In this document: positions 1 through 6,514 of the stretch, one piece after another
Position numbering within the stretch: position 1 is the first letter of the stretch
Layout of the letters: each line of letters begins with the position of its first letter
Origin: CAYXFZ01 sp964464385
GTDB lineage: Bacteria > Planctomycetota > UBA1135
NCBI GenBank assembly: GCA_964464385.1
Contig: CAYXFZ010000073.1
Span: 1 to 13,166, forward strand
Reading direction: 5' to 3'
Length of the DNA: 13,166 nucleotides
Notes under the pieces: model-generated
What the model was told of the DNA's origin: nothing
The model's input: the letters and a program-made list of their open reading frames with translations, nothing else
The model's database searches: none
Translations under genes and position numbers: made by a program

Positions 1-182
1 AGGTGGTGCGTGTGGGTTACTACAGCCCCACCGGCGGCGATCTTCCGTCCATTCCCGCCGCCACCCTGAAACGCTTGCAGGAATGTGGCGCCGATGATTT
101 GGCGGTGTTGTTCTCTCCCGGAACGGGCGACCGCATTGAGCGTTCTCTCCAAGAGTTGTTGGCCGAGGCTGGTCTTTCGTGA
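1..182 (+). CDS. 3' end of a gene, possibly a cobalamin (B12)-binding domain protein (partial)
   Basis: An open frame enters from the left edge (first whole codon at 3) and stops at TGA 180-182, giving about 59 C-terminal residues. The tail reads GG, DLPSIP, a helix with LKRLQECG, then LFSPGT and an amphipathic final helix. This spacing resembles the last strand-helix unit of B12-binding domains of the methylmalonyl-CoA mutase type (GG-x-IP ... L..G ... F.PGT). The match is short and only suggestive, because the diagnostic DxHxxG cobalamin motif would lie outside the window. The stop codon overlaps the GTG start of ligA (GTGA), so the two are probably co-transcribed and translationally coupled. 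The frame is well supported by continuity and coupling; the function is a weak inference. Confidence 0.5.
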   Translation, partial: VVRVGYYSPTGGDLPSIPAATLKRLQECGADDLAVLFSPGTGDRIERSLQELLAEAGLS

Positions 183-2233
183 GCCAAGAGGCTTCCTTGT
201 CCCAAGATCGTGCCCGGATGGATGCTCTGGTCGAGCAGCTCACGGCTTGGGATCATGCCTACTATGTTTTGGCCGAGCCGCGGGTCTCGGATGCGAAATA
301 CGACCGCTGCTTTCAGGAGTTGCAGGCCCTGGAGGCGGCGCACCCGGTTCTTTTACGGCCAGATTCCCCGTCCCAGCGCGTTGGCGCGCCCTTGCCCGAG
401 GGCAGTAAATTCGAACGTGTGGCGCACGCCGTGCCCATGATCTCGATTGAGAGTATGTTTGGCGATGACGAGGTGCAAGGATTTGAAGCCCGCGTGCGCA
501 AAGCATTGGCCACCGAAACCGACGAGGCGCCACATTTTGTGTGCGAGCCCAAGTGGGATGGGGTCTCCGCCAGTTTGATTTACGAAGAGGGCTTGCTGGT
601 GTGCGGGGTCTCCCGTGGCGATGGCACGACCGGCGAAGACCTCACTCAAAACTTGCGCGCAGTGGGGGGGGTTCCTCTACGCCTTCAGATCCAAAAGGGT
701 GCCGTTGTCCCCGCTCTGGTGGAAGTGCGCGGCGAGGTCATGATCCCGATCTCCGATTTTGCTGCCCTGAATGAGCGCATGTTGGAGGCGGGGGAAGCCG
801 CCTTCGCCAACCCGCGTAATTCCGCCGCTGGCACCCTCAAGCGATTGGATCCCGCTGTCGTGCAAGACCGCGGCTTGCGCTTCTTGGCCTGGGACTTGGT
901 GCGTTGCGAAGGGGGCGCGGATTTTTCCACCCACACAGCGGCCATGATGGCCGTGGCCTCCTGGGGTTTTGCCATCACTCCGCACTCCGCCTTGGTGTCC
1001 GATGCCGCTGGCATGATTCAGTTTCACGACCGACTCGAAGCCCAGCGGGATGACTTGGACTACGAGATGGACGGCGTGGTCGTCAAGGTGGACGAGGCCC
1101 ACCTGCGCGAGTTGTTGGGCAGTCGGGCTCGAACGCCACGCTGGGCCTGTGCTCATAAGTTTGCGCCGCGCGAAGAAACCACCACCCTCTTGGACATCGA
1201 AATCCAAGTTGGCCGCACCGGACGTCTTACTCCCCGCGCCCACCTTGAACCGGTGGAGTTGGGAGGCACGACGGTCCGCCATGCAACTCTGCACAATGCC
1301 CGCTACATCGCCGAGCGCGACATTCGCATTGGCGACCGCGTCGTCGTCCGCCGGGCCGGTGACGTCATCCCGCAAATCGTCTCTTCGATTGCCAAGGAAC
1401 GAAAGTCGGAGGTCCGTTCATTTGTTTGGCCGACTGCTTGCCCTTCTTGCGGCTCCAGACCCGTTGCCAAAGGGGAACACCGCTTTTGCCCCAGCATGGA
1501 TTGCCCGGCGCAAATGCAACGGCGTGTCTTGCACCTCGCTTCCCGCGAAGCCTTGCGGATCGAAGGCCTCGGCAACAAGGCCGTCGCCAACTTTGTCGAA
1601 GCCGGCCTTTTGCAGTCGGTGGAGGGGGTCTTTGACCTGGACTTCGAGGCCATTTCGGCCCTGGAGGGTTGGGGCGAGAAATCTGCCTTAGCTTTGCGTC
1701 AACAAGTAGAGGCGGCGCGCACCATTGCTCTGCCGCGCTTTCTGTTTTCCTTAGGCATTTCCGAAGTGGGTTTGGAAACCGCTCGCTCTCTTTGCAATAC
1801 TTTTCCTTCTTTGGATTCCTTACGCCAGGTGGCCGTTGCCGAAGATGCGGTGGAGCAATTGAGTCAAGTCGAAGGGGTCGGCGCCGAAGTCGCCGCCTCG
1901 ATCGTTGGCTTCTTTGGCAACCCTCGCAATGTCCAGGCTCTAGACGGCATGCTAGAGTTGGGCGTTGCGCCGCCAGCCTGGGAAAAACCCCAAGGCGTAA
2001 AAGTGGATGGCGTTAGCGGCAAGGTGTTTGTGTTGACGGGCACCCTCTCCATGCCTCGCGCTGAAATGAGAGCGCTGCTCGAGGTCGCGGGCGGCAAAGT
2101 CGTGGGCACTTTATCCAAAAAAACGGATTACCTTTTGGTTGGCTCCAGCGCCGGGTCCAAATTGCAAAAAGCTCAAGACTTGGGTGTCGCCGTGCTGAGC
2201 GAAACCGAGATCCAGAATTTGCTCACCAAGTGA
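179..2233 (+). CDS. ligA: NAD+-dependent DNA ligase LigA
   Basis: A 684-residue protein, the usual LigA length, that seals nicks in duplex DNA with NAD+ as adenylate donor during replication and repair. Domains in order: N-terminal Ia domain with the YYVLAEP/SDAKYD region (about 28-42); adenylation domain with the nucleophile in CEPKWDG (Lys125; Trp replaces the more common Leu); NPRNSAAGTLK near 211; YEMDGVVVK near 305; OB fold with HKFAP and GRTGRLTP (about 337-362); a four-cysteine zinc finger (C421, C424, C437, C442); helix-hairpin-helix repeats; and a C-terminal BRCT domain from about 613 (GKVFVLTGTL ... KTDYLLVG). The GTG start at 179 is chosen because it gives a complete Ia domain and overlaps the previous stop. 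ATG at 218 would remove 13 residues. No strong ribosome binding site is visible. The 3' end overlaps the convergent EEP gene by 11 bp. Confidence 0.97.
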   Translation: MSQEASLSQDRARMDALVEQLTAWDHAYYVLAEPRVSDAKYDRCFQELQALEAAHPVLLRPDSPSQRVGAPLPEGSKFERVAHAVPMISIESMFGDDEVQGFEARVRKALATETDEAPHFVCEPKWDGVSASLIYEEGLLVCGVSRGDGTTGEDLTQNLRAVGGVPLRLQIQKGAVVPALVEVRGEVMIPISDFAALNERMLEAGEAAFANPRNSAAGTLKRLDPAVVQDRGLRFLAWDLVRCEGGADFSTHTAAMMAVASWGFAITPHSALVSDAAGMIQFHDRLEAQRDDLDYEMDGVVVKVDEAHLRELLGSRARTPRWACAHKFAPREETTTLLDIEIQVGRTGRLTPRAHLEPVELGGTTVRHATLHNARYIAERDIRIGDRVVVRRAGDVIPQIVSSIAKERKSEVRSFVWPTACPSCGSRPVAKGEHRFCPSMDCPAQMQRRVLHLASREALRIEGLGNKAVANFVEAGLLQSVEGVFDLDFEAISALEGWGEKSALALRQQVEAARTIALPRFLFSLGISEVGLETARSLCNTFPSLDSLRQVAVAEDAVEQLSQVEGVGAEVAASIVGFFGNPRNVQALDGMLELGVAPPAWEKPQGVKVDGVSGKVFVLTGTLSMPRAEMRALLEVAGGKVVGTLSKKTDYLLVGSSAGSKLQKAQDLGVAVLSETEIQNLLTK

Positions 2234-2951
2234 ATTCGGCGATGAGGGGACGGTGATCGGAAGCGACTTTGGCTAGGTTTATTTTGCTGGCGTGAAACCA
2301 AGGGTCGGTGAACGGGCCGCGCCAAAAGATTTTGTCGAGAGCTCCAACGGGGGAAGGAGCAGGGAAAGTTGCAACAGGACGGCGGCGCCCGCCCTCAGAC
2401 CAGGCGTGGAATCCTGCGGGTTTGATTTGCGGCAGGAACAAAAGATTGCGCCAGTCGTTGGTGTCGCCACCCAGGAGTAAGAAAGCGTGTCGGGAAAGTT
2501 TGGCCATGGTTCCGGTGTGCAACAAGCGGGTGACTTGTTGTTTGCGTTCGCCTGCGGCGAGCCCCAAGTGCCAGTTGAAAACATGCAGGGGTGCCCTCTT
2601 GCCCGGTACCCGGATGCGGGCATAGAGAGCATTGCGCTTTTTCTTGCGATCGATGGTCAGGTCCAAGTGGCGACGGCGGCGAATGGGCCAGCGACTCAAG
2701 ATGGCGTTGCCGTAAGAACCCTCCTTGAGAACATGAGCTTGGGCCCAAGCATGGAAGGGGTAATCGCAAGCTTGGGCAACGACATGATCCAGCCAAAGGC
2801 GCCGCGAACGAGGCACGCCACGATCCACTTCCTGCAGCAGGACCAAGTCAGGGTCATGATGGCGAATGACCTCGTGAATTCTCTCCGGCAAGAATTGACG
2901 ATCCATGCCAATGGCGCGGTGAATATTCCAAGTCAAGACGCGAAGCCGCAT
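2223..2951 (-). CDS. endonuclease/exonuclease/phosphatase (EEP) family protein, YbhP-like
   Basis: A 242-residue EEP-superfamily metal-dependent phosphodiesterase/phosphatase. All catalytic blocks are visible: TWNIH (Asn9), LLQEVD (Glu41), GNAILSR (81-87), FNWHLGL (His128), GGDTND (Asp153, Asn155), ALDKIF (Asp186) and ASDHRPL (Asp222, His223). There is no signal peptide or membrane segment, so it is probably cytoplasmic. The fold does not tell DNase from phospholipid or inositol-phosphate phosphatase. The neighbour is informative: a cardiolipin synthase/PLD-like gene lies immediately upstream, as in the enterobacterial clsB-ybhP arrangement, and YbhP has similar length. ATG at 2951 is preferred because it begins right at the core fold and lies 1 nt after the PLD stop. 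A TTG at 2978 would overlap the PLD gene by 26 bp. The substrate is unknown. Confidence 0.85.
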   Translation of the reverse strand: MRLRVLTWNIHRAIGMDRQFLPERIHEVIRHHDPDLVLLQEVDRGVPRSRRLWLDHVVAQACDYPFHAWAQAHVLKEGSYGNAILSRWPIRRRRHLDLTIDRKKKRNALYARIRVPGKRAPLHVFNWHLGLAAGERKQQVTRLLHTGTMAKLSRHAFLLLGGDTNDWRNLLFLPQIKPAGFHAWSEGGRRRPVATFPAPSPVGALDKIFWRGPFTDPWFHASKINLAKVASDHRPLIAEFTW

Positions 2952-2952
2952 G

Positions 2953-4116
2953 TCAAAAGGCACGGTCAAAGAGACCAAAGAAGCGCTCGACGAAGCGGGA
3001 CCAGAGAGGCCTTTTCATCCAAGATTGCAAGGTGATTTCCCGAGAATTTTGATAGTCCTGCTCGAAATTCTTGGCGAGTTGCTGGCCTAAGTTTGGACAA
3101 ACGGCCTCGATAGCGGCCTCGTGGTTGCGCACTAGGGACCACCAGTCCAAATTGGCGGATCCGACCAAGCAGTGCTCCGTATCGAACAAGGAACACTTGG
3201 AATGCATGAAGGAGGGCTGGTATTCAAAGATGCGAGCACCTGCGCGCAACAAGCGGCCGTAATAACGGCGCGTGGCCTGGCGCACGAAGGGATGGTCGGT
3301 TTCGCGGCCTGGCAGCAAGAGGCGCACGTCCACCTTGCGGCGCAGGGCGGCGCGAATCTCCGTCATGAGCCAGGGCCCTGGAATAAAATAAGGGACGGCA
3401 ACCCAGGCGCGTTGCTGGGCCTGATGCAACATCCGGCGAAAGGTCCGTCGGTAGCCCAATCCGCGCAATGGGGATTGCACCAGCACGCGGAGTTCCCCCG
3501 ACTGGGGGGGAAGGTGGCGCCGCAGGGGGGCGGCGCGCTGGCCATTCCAGAGGCGATCGAAGGCGTCCTGCAGTTGGCCGGCGGCCTCGCCAACGACCCG
3601 CAACATGGTTTCCCGCACCGTGCACTCCGTGGCCCCGGGCCACCAGGAATCTCGGATGGCCAGGCCACCGACCCAACCGATTTTGCCGTCGGCCACCATA
3701 ATGCGGCGATGCGTACGGGTGATTTGTCGTCGTTTCGGCAAACTGGACTCTCGATTCCAAAAGCGCAGAGGATTCCACCAGCGAATGGTGATCCCGGCCT
3801 CCTTGAGTCGCCCTTCCATGGCCGGATCCGGGGATCCACTGCCGAAGGCGTCGGCCAAGATGCGCACCTTGGCGCCATTTGCCGCCGCGCGCCGCAGAGA
3901 ATCAATGACTGCGTCCGCCGCAATCCCAGCGCGGAAAATGAAATTTTCCAAGACCACTTCCCGTCGCGCCGAGGCGAGATCCTCCAAGAGTCGTTGCCAA
4001 GTAGCCTCGGGAGAGGAATGCAACTCCGCGTCGGCAACTGAGACCGACGGGTAAGGGGAACGAATGGTTTTCAAGGGTATGGCCGAATCCTTGACCCGAT
4101 CCAGGGGAAGGTACAA
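2953..4116 (-). CDS. phospholipase D / cardiolipin synthase (ClsB-like) family protein with altered first HKD motif
   Basis: A 387-residue protein with two PLD catalytic repeats, as in cardiolipin synthases, which join two phospholipids through a phosphohistidine intermediate. The second motif is canonical: H305-S-K307-x4-D312, followed by GSANLD. The first reads H136-R-R138-x4-D143, followed by GKIGWVGG, so the usual lysine is arginine. I checked this on the codons near 3700-3715. The flanking ENFIF, ILADAFGS and PYFIPG segments fit the family. No N-terminal membrane helix is present, as in ClsB rather than ClsA. The start is TTG at 4116, backed by a strong AAGGAGG 4 nt upstream and by the absence of a nearby ATG or GTG. 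The TTG overlaps the probable -10 box of the oppositely oriented tRNA-Val. The EEP gene follows after 1 nt. Cardiolipin synthesis is likely but unproven. Confidence 0.85.
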   Translation of the reverse strand: MYLPLDRVKDSAIPLKTIRSPYPSVSVADAELHSSPEATWQRLLEDLASARREVVLENFIFRAGIAADAVIDSLRRAAANGAKVRILADAFGSGSPDPAMEGRLKEAGITIRWWNPLRFWNRESSLPKRRQITRTHRRIMVADGKIGWVGGLAIRDSWWPGATECTVRETMLRVVGEAAGQLQDAFDRLWNGQRAAPLRRHLPPQSGELRVLVQSPLRGLGYRRTFRRMLHQAQQRAWVAVPYFIPGPWLMTEIRAALRRKVDVRLLLPGRETDHPFVRQATRRYYGRLLRAGARIFEYQPSFMHSKCSLFDTEHCLVGSANLDWWSLVRNHEAAIEAVCPNLGQQLAKNFEQDYQNSREITLQSWMKRPLWSRFVERFFGLFDRAF

Positions 4117-4117
4117 T
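4091..4117 (+). promoter_or_regulatory. probable promoter of tRNA-Val
   Basis: TTGACC (4091-4096) and TACAAT (4112-4117) are separated by 15 bp, and 11 bp lie between the -10 box and the mature tRNA 5' end at 4129. A start near 4124 would leave a leader of about 5 nt. The -10 match is good and the spacing is shorter than the ideal 17 bp. The whole promoter lies inside the first codons of the oppositely oriented PLD gene and includes its TTG start codon (4114-4116). Confidence 0.45.
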
Positions 4118-4120
4118 CCC

Positions 4121-4127
4121 CCTCCTT
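4121..4127 (-). promoter_or_regulatory. strong ribosome binding site that fixes the TTG start of the PLD gene
   Basis: On the minus strand AAGGAGG is followed by GGGA and then TTG (4116-4114). It is the best Shine-Dalgarno sequence in the window and the main reason to accept a TTG start. It lies only 1 nt from the 5' end of the tRNA-Val gene on the other strand and overlaps the expected start of that tRNA's transcript. Confidence 0.75.
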
Positions 4128-4128
4128 A

Positions 4129-4204
<76 letters not shown>

Positions 4205-4211
4205 CCCCCCT

Positions 4212-5267
4212 TTATCGAGCCTTTTCTGGCGCGGGCTCGGCAGCAGACTCCCCAAAGGAAAGGATGTTGCCCAACTGACATGCTTTGCTCACCGCCTCGG
4301 CGATTTTTTCGGGATCCATGGTGGCTAGGCAACGGTGATCGATCGGGCAGATTTTTTTGTGGCATGGGCTACACGGCACTTTCTCTTGGCGTAGGGGCAC
4401 GGTGAGTTCCCGTTCAAATTCGGTCCAGCGCGGATCGGTGGGCCCATAAAGGACCACTTGCGGGACGCACAGCGCGGCGGCGAGATGGCGGGCTCCGGAG
4501 TCCATCGTGAGTAAGGCTCGGCAATGCGGAAGCAGGGCCTTCATTTCGCCGAGCGAAGCATGCAGGAAGGGCGCTGGAAAGGCATCTTTGACGCGCCGCA
4601 CCAAATCCATTTCCGAGGGCGCACCGAAATACACGGCTTGGAGGCCGGTCTTGGCCACGGCCAAACGCACCGCTTCGGCCAAGAGGCCAGGCGGGCAAAC
4701 CTTGGAGGGGCCAAAGGCCGCACCCGGCGCCACCCCGAGGAAAGGGGGATGGATGTTGTGCTTTGCCAGACCTTCCAAAGTTTCTTGGGCCAGCGTTTCT
4801 TCGCGTACCGTTGTGGCTAGTGAGATGGCAGGCGGTTTCACTTCGCCGACGAGTTCGCTGTAGACCTGTGTCATGGGTCGCGGGCCATCCTCGGAGATGG
4901 GGGGGAGCGAGTCCGACAAGAGCCAGGTGCGGCCCCATGCTTGACGCCCAATCCGCTCCGGAATGCCGGCCAGCCAAGCGGCATAGGCCGAAGAAAAGGA
5001 ATTGGGCAGGAGCAGGATGCGATTCACCATGAGGCGCCGTAGGCGACTGGCTTCGTGGCGCGGTCCAAGCCAACCGCGGCGCTCGCGGCTATCGATCACT
5101 TCAAACTCGTCGACCGGATCGAAACCTGCCAGGACTTCGTCGGCCTTTTCGTCGCCCACGGCCAGAAGGCGCGCTTCCGGGTTTTGGCGCCGCAGGATTT
5201 CCAAGAGGGGTGTGGCGGCAACCACATCTCCGACCGGGTTGGGCAAACGAACGGCGATGCGATCCAT
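4212..5267 (-). CDS. waaF: lipopolysaccharide heptosyltransferase II (GT9 family)
   Basis: A 351-residue GT-B glycosyltransferase of family GT9 that transfers L-glycero-D-manno-heptose from ADP-heptose to the LPS inner core on the cytoplasmic face of the inner membrane. Visible family marks: N-terminal RLPNPVGDVV with the presumed catalytic Asp14; LLLPNSFSSA, typical of WaaF; VAPGAAFGPSK in the sugar-nucleotide region; TMDSGARHLAAA and LYGPTDPRWT; and the C-terminal cysteine cluster PCSPCHKKICPIDHRC found in many WaaF proteins. The length fits E. coli WaaF (about 348). The ATG at 5267 shares one base with the stop of rfaE2 (TGATG), so the donor-making and donor-using enzymes are translationally coupled. 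There is no good Shine-Dalgarno upstream, in line with coupling. The final codons contain a 6-bp stem without a U tract. Confidence 0.92.
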   Translation of the reverse strand: MDRIAVRLPNPVGDVVAATPLLEILRRQNPEARLLAVGDEKADEVLAGFDPVDEFEVIDSRERRGWLGPRHEASRLRRLMVNRILLLPNSFSSAYAAWLAGIPERIGRQAWGRTWLLSDSLPPISEDGPRPMTQVYSELVGEVKPPAISLATTVREETLAQETLEGLAKHNIHPPFLGVAPGAAFGPSKVCPPGLLAEAVRLAVAKTGLQAVYFGAPSEMDLVRRVKDAFPAPFLHASLGEMKALLPHCRALLTMDSGARHLAAALCVPQVVLYGPTDPRWTEFERELTVPLRQEKVPCSPCHKKICPIDHRCLATMDPEKIAEAVSKACQLGNILSFGESAAEPAPEKAR

Positions 5268-5764
5268 CAGTCGCTATGCAGGGTTGGGGTGCTCCTGGAT
5301 CTCAAGTCACTGGAAGAGCGCACTTTGGGGCCGCCCAGGAAGAGGGTGTCCATGCCAAGTTCTTCGGCCAATGCGCGTTCTTCCGGCGGCAGGTCGGCTG
5401 AACTTCGGTCTTCGCCCTTGGCGTGCACTTGGGGTTGTAGCAGGCGCAGGGTTTCGCTGGCGGTTTCTTCGGGAAAGAAGGTCACCCAGTCCACGCAGGC
5501 CAATGCGGCCAAAATTTCGGCGCGTTCGGCGGCGGGTTGGAAGGGGCGACCGGGCCCCTTGAGGCGCGTAACCGAGGCATCTTCATTGATGGCCACGACC
5601 AGGACATCTCCGGCGCCGCGTGCCGCCTGCAAGAGGCGGATGTGGCCGACGTGCAGAAGATCAAAGACACCGTTGGTACAGACAATGCGCCGCCCGGCCT
5701 CCCGCTCGGCTTGCAGAGTGGTGGCCAGGACCTCGCGCGGCAGGACTTTGGGCAGGGTTTTCAA
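5267..5764 (-). CDS. rfaE2: D-glycero-beta-D-manno-heptose 1-phosphate adenylyltransferase (stand-alone RfaE domain II)
   Basis: Makes ADP-D-glycero-beta-D-manno-heptose from heptose 1-phosphate and ATP, the step before epimerisation and use by WaaF. About 165 residues of nucleotidyltransferase fold: TNGVFDLLHVGH with the HxGH motif at 38-41, VVAINEDASVTRLKGPGRP (about 56-74), ERAEILAALACVDWV, then HAKGEDR and a terminal RSSSDL where the ISTT-type motif normally lies. There is no kinase domain, so this is the split form, not the bifunctional HldE. The start is uncertain. TTG at 5764 gives the usual family length, and no ATG or GTG precedes the conserved part in frame before the divergent gene. 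No Shine-Dalgarno is seen, and a TANNNT hexamer lies about 8 nt upstream, so a leaderless start is possible. The gene heads the waaF operon. Confidence 0.87.
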   Translation of the reverse strand: MKTLPKVLPREVLATTLQAEREAGRRIVCTNGVFDLLHVGHIRLLQAARGAGDVLVVAINEDASVTRLKGPGRPFQPAAERAEILAALACVDWVTFFPEETASETLRLLQPQVHAKGEDRSSADLPPEERALAEELGMDTLFLGGPKVRSSSDLRSRSTPTLHSD

Positions 5765-5772
5765 GACGCTAT

Positions 5773-5778
5773 AGCCTA
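5773..5778 (-). promoter_or_regulatory. possible -10 element for rfaE2-waaF
   Basis: TAGGCT on the minus strand matches TANNNT, and its expected start point lies within 1-3 nt of the proposed TTG start at 5764. No convincing -35 hexamer is seen. It overlaps an 8-bp perfect palindrome, GCTATAGC (5768-5775), in the short divergent spacer. Confidence 0.25.
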
Positions 5779-5791
5779 CGATTCTCGGCCT

Positions 5792-5797
5792 TAGAAT
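5792..5797 (+). promoter_or_regulatory. -10 element for the NUDIX-led operon, implying a leaderless mRNA
   Basis: TAGAAT lies 6 bp before the ATG at 5804, so the expected transcription start falls on or next to the A of the start codon. The same TAGAATG string precedes etfB (11790-11784). No clear -35 box is present at 16-18 bp. No Shine-Dalgarno could fit between the -10 box and the ATG. Confidence 0.45.
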
Positions 5798-5803
5798 GCG
5801 TCC

Positions 5804-6514
5804 ATGGCAGAGTCTTCCGCGTCCCGGCCCGTTTCCTTGGAAATTGTCAAAGACCTCTCCGACGAGGGTCGTTTGGACGAGGGCTACTTGACCATGCAGC
5901 GCCTTCGGGTGCGGCACCATTTTNNNNNNNNNNTTGAGGATGGGAGCAGCTCGGCGGTCTATTCCTGTGATGTGGTGCGACGCCCCCAAGCCGATGCGGT
6001 CGTGGCCATTCTTTGGTTTCGGGACGAGGCCGGTTCGGTGCAATTGGTTCTCAAGGAAGGGGTGCGCCCTGCCGTGTGGTTGCGCCGCCAGCGCACCGAT
6101 TTGGTGGAGCCGGATCCCGAAGCGCCGTTGGTCTTGATCGAGGCCGTGGCCGGAGTATTGGAAACAGGGGATTGTGGCGAGGAGGGTCTGCGGCGCCGCG
6201 CTGCGGCCGAAACTTGGGAAGAAGTGGGCATGGATGTGGATCCTTCGCGCTTCTCTCTGCTGGGGGCCGGCTCCTTTGCCAGCCCCGGGACGGCCGATGA
6301 GCGCGTCTTCTTTCTCGCTGCGGAAGTGTCCGGCCCACCGCCGGGCGGCATTCCCGCTGGCGATGGCAGTGGCATGGAAGAGGGCACTTGTGCTCGGGTG
6401 ATGGATCTAGACGATGCCCTGCGTGCTTGTTTCGATGGCCGCATTCCGGACATGAAAACGGAAGTGGCATTGAGTCGCTTGCAAGTGCATTTGGGTTCCG
6501 GAGGTTTGACGTGA
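5804..6514 (+). CDS. NUDIX hydrolase (ADP-ribose pyrophosphatase-like), contains a 10-N gap
   Basis: About 236 residues (4 unknown at 41-44 from the N run). NUDIX enzymes cleave nucleoside diphosphates linked to another moiety, using metals held by the Nudix helix. Here the helix reads AGVLE (116-120), an insertion GDCGEEGLRRR, then AAETWEEVGM with Glu136, Glu139 and Glu140 in the right order. The consensus Arg before the first Glu is Ala, and the G-x5-E half is stretched. FASPGTADERVFF downstream fits ADP-sugar pyrophosphatase-like members, as does the upstream ADAVVAILWF strand. The frame is the same on both sides of the N run and the protein reads through smoothly, so the true gap is probably close to 10 bases. 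It is the first gene of the plus-strand cassette, and its TGA overlaps the GTG of the next gene. The substrate is unknown; ADP-ribose or an NDP-sugar is the default guess. Confidence 0.85.
   Translation: MAESSASRPVSLEIVKDLSDEGRLDEGYLTMQRLRVRHHFXXXXEDGSSSAVYSCDVVRRPQADAVVAILWFRDEAGSVQLVLKEGVRPAVWLRRQRTDLVEPDPEAPLVLIEAVAGVLETGDCGEEGLRRRAAAETWEEVGMDVDPSRFSLLGAGSFASPGTADERVFFLAAEVSGPPPGGIPAGDGSGMEEGTCARVMDLDDALRACFDGRIPDMKTEVALSRLQVHLGSGGLT
5924..5933. other. assembly gap (10 N) inside the NUDIX gene
   Basis: Ten N bases cover codons 41-44 of the NUDIX gene. The reading frame matches on both sides. Confidence 0.99.
6500..6504 (+). promoter_or_regulatory. ribosome binding site deciding the GTG start at 6511
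   Basis: GGAGG followed by 6 nt and GTG (6511-6513). This selects the GTG that overlaps the NUDIX stop over the more upstream in-frame starts from 6388, which would put unrelated residues ahead of the Rossmann fold. Confidence 0.7.

Noticed and set aside
677..1375. 232-codon minus-strand open frame within ligA
   Set aside because: It lies wholly inside a confident ligA and has no domain signal or start context.
2952..2978. Upstream TTG start for the EEP gene at 2978
   Set aside because: It would overlap the PLD gene by 26 bp and add residues before the natural first strand. The ATG at 2951 fits better.
2487..3035. 182-codon plus-strand open frame antisense to the EEP gene
   Set aside because: It has no recognisable motif, whereas the opposite strand carries every EEP catalytic block.
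3172..4041. 289-codon open frame on the plus strand, antisense to the PLD gene
   Set aside because: It is a by-product of GC-rich codon bias. It has no family motifs, and the minus strand encodes conserved PLD motifs.
4216..4239. Hairpin CGAGCC ... GGCTCG near the end of waaF, considered as terminator for the tRNA or waaF
   Set aside because: It has only 6 bp with a 12-nt loop and no U tract on either strand, and it lies in waaF coding sequence.
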